A DNA stretch of 6,509 nt. It comes from Verrucomicrobiales bacterium. GTDB taxonomy: Bacteria > Verrucomicrobiota > Verrucomicrobiia > Limisphaerales > UBA9464. The notes under the pieces were generated by a model, which did not search any database, was not told the DNA's origin, and saw only the letters and a list, made by a program, of their open reading frames with translations. This document shows, piece by piece, positions 5,811 to 6,509 of the stretch. Each line of letters begins with the position of its first letter. Positions within the stretch are counted from its first letter, which is position 1. The DNA is taken from NCBI GenBank assembly GCA_003445095.1, contig DLVS01000576.1:1-6509 (forward strand). Reading direction: 5' to 3'. The position numbers and the translations under genes were made by a program.

Positions 5811-6436
5811 TGTCCTCGCTTCTCGCGGCCTTAACCGTCGTTGCGCAAAACCTAAGTCCTCCCCTCCCGGCCGACGAGGTCGAGTCGATCAGGCGTGAGA
5901 TGCAACAATTGCGAAGCGACTACGAACGCCGCATGCAATTGTTGGATGAACGGCTGCGCCAGCTCGAACGCGCGGCGGGAACCAATCAGATTCCCGCCGT
6001 TCCGAGCGCAACCAACCCGCCCCCGGTCCGACTCGAGCCTGAGATTCCCGTGGTGAAGCAGACCGTTGAAGAAGTGCAACGCGCCAACGCGGTTACTCAA
6101 TTGCAAGAGTTTGCCAACCAAGAGTTCGCTGAGACGACTTCCACCAGGGAATACGCGCTCTCACTCGAAACCCGTCGGCCGATCAAAGACCGCGTCGAAC
6201 AAGTCCTCGCTGATTTCATCGATATTGGCGGTTACTTTCGGGCAGGTTATGGGCGGGACAACCAGGGTGGCCCGCAGGTTGCTTTTCAGGCTCCCGGGGC
6301 GCCCGCCAAATACCGGCTGGGCAATGAAGCGGAAAACTACGGCGAGCTCATCTTTGCGAAGAATTTTTATGTGCCGAATATGTTCGCGATCGATCCGGAG
6401 GTGCCAGTGGATGCTGCCTCGGCGGGACCAGTGTGA
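5777..6436 (+). CDS. LamB/ScrY-like carbohydrate porin, N-terminal part only (cut by assembly artefact)
   Basis: The visible 219 residues look like the beginning of a maltoporin-type outer-membrane sugar channel, normally a trimer of 18-stranded barrels of over 400 residues. A signal peptide ([23 protein letters not shown], cleavage near Ala23) precedes a coiled coil at about 33-66 with heptad Leu/Ile/Met, a Pro-rich linker (70-92), a second helical segment (94-118) and the barrel entry: [11 protein letters not shown] at 149-159 and [15 protein letters not shown] at 177-191, which match the start of LamB. A coiled coil before the barrel is the ScrY sucrose-porin arrangement. The apparent stop TGA at 6434-6436 sits directly before adapter sequence and is probably not real, so the true gene continued beyond it. 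ATG 5777 is preferred over 5810 because it supplies a basic n-region (Arg9). There is no ribosome site. It is divergent from the GDSL hydrolase. Confidence 0.8.
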   Translation: MPLCIPLSRAVMSSLLAALTVVAQNLSPPLPADEVESIRREMQQLRSDYERRMQLLDERLRQLERAAGTNQIPAVPSATNPPPVRLEPEIPVVKQTVEEVQRANAVTQLQEFANQEFAETTSTREYALSLETRRPIKDRVEQVLADFIDIGGYFRAGYGRDNQGGPQVAFQAPGAPAKYRLGNEAENYGELIFAKNFYVPNMFAIDPEVPVDAASAGPV

Positions 6437-6437
6437 C

Positions 6438-6509
<72 letters not shown>

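Overview
The window looks like the end of a metagenomic or draft-assembly contig from a Gram-negative bacterium, most likely of the PVC group (Verrucomicrobiota the best guess). The grounds are two outer-membrane beta-barrel genes, a plant/cyanobacterial-type ADP-glucose pyrophosphorylase, a moderately GC-rich composition, and translation starts without Shine-Dalgarno motifs. The lineage is inferred from general resemblance; no search was run.

Layout. (1) 1-913, minus strand: nrdR, the ribonucleotide-reductase repressor, followed by an unrecognised gene that overlaps it by four bases (ATGA) and runs off the left edge. (2) 914-1138: divergent intergenic region with an AT-rich 20-bp inverted repeat. 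(3) 1139-2056, plus: outer-membrane beta-barrel protein of the phenol-degradation/'transporter' type. (4) 2167-2241, plus: tRNA-Val(CAC) with encoded CCA, followed only 11 nt later by (5) 2253-3074, a TIM-barrel sugar epimerase/isomerase with a complete metal site. (6) 3105-4400, minus: glgC, convergent with the epimerase. (7) 4542-5612, minus: secreted SGNH/GDSL hydrolase with an extra C-terminal beta-rich domain. (8) 5777 to about 6436, plus: the N-terminal part of a LamB/ScrY-like porin with a coiled-coil extension, divergent from the hydrolase. (9) 6438-6509: not biological. It is an Illumina adapter core, a run of 34 A and a short noisy tail, so the porin is cut by an artefact.

Together the genes suggest ordinary carbohydrate handling (sugar uptake across the outer membrane, sugar epimerisation, glycogen precursor synthesis, an extracytoplasmic esterase) beside a conserved housekeeping regulator. 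I see no mobile element, CRISPR array, defence system or toxin-antitoxin pair. The points most worth following up are the unrecognised gene coupled to nrdR, the tRNA/epimerase junction, two inverted repeats at divergent promoter regions, and the adapter contamination that creates false ORFs at the right end.
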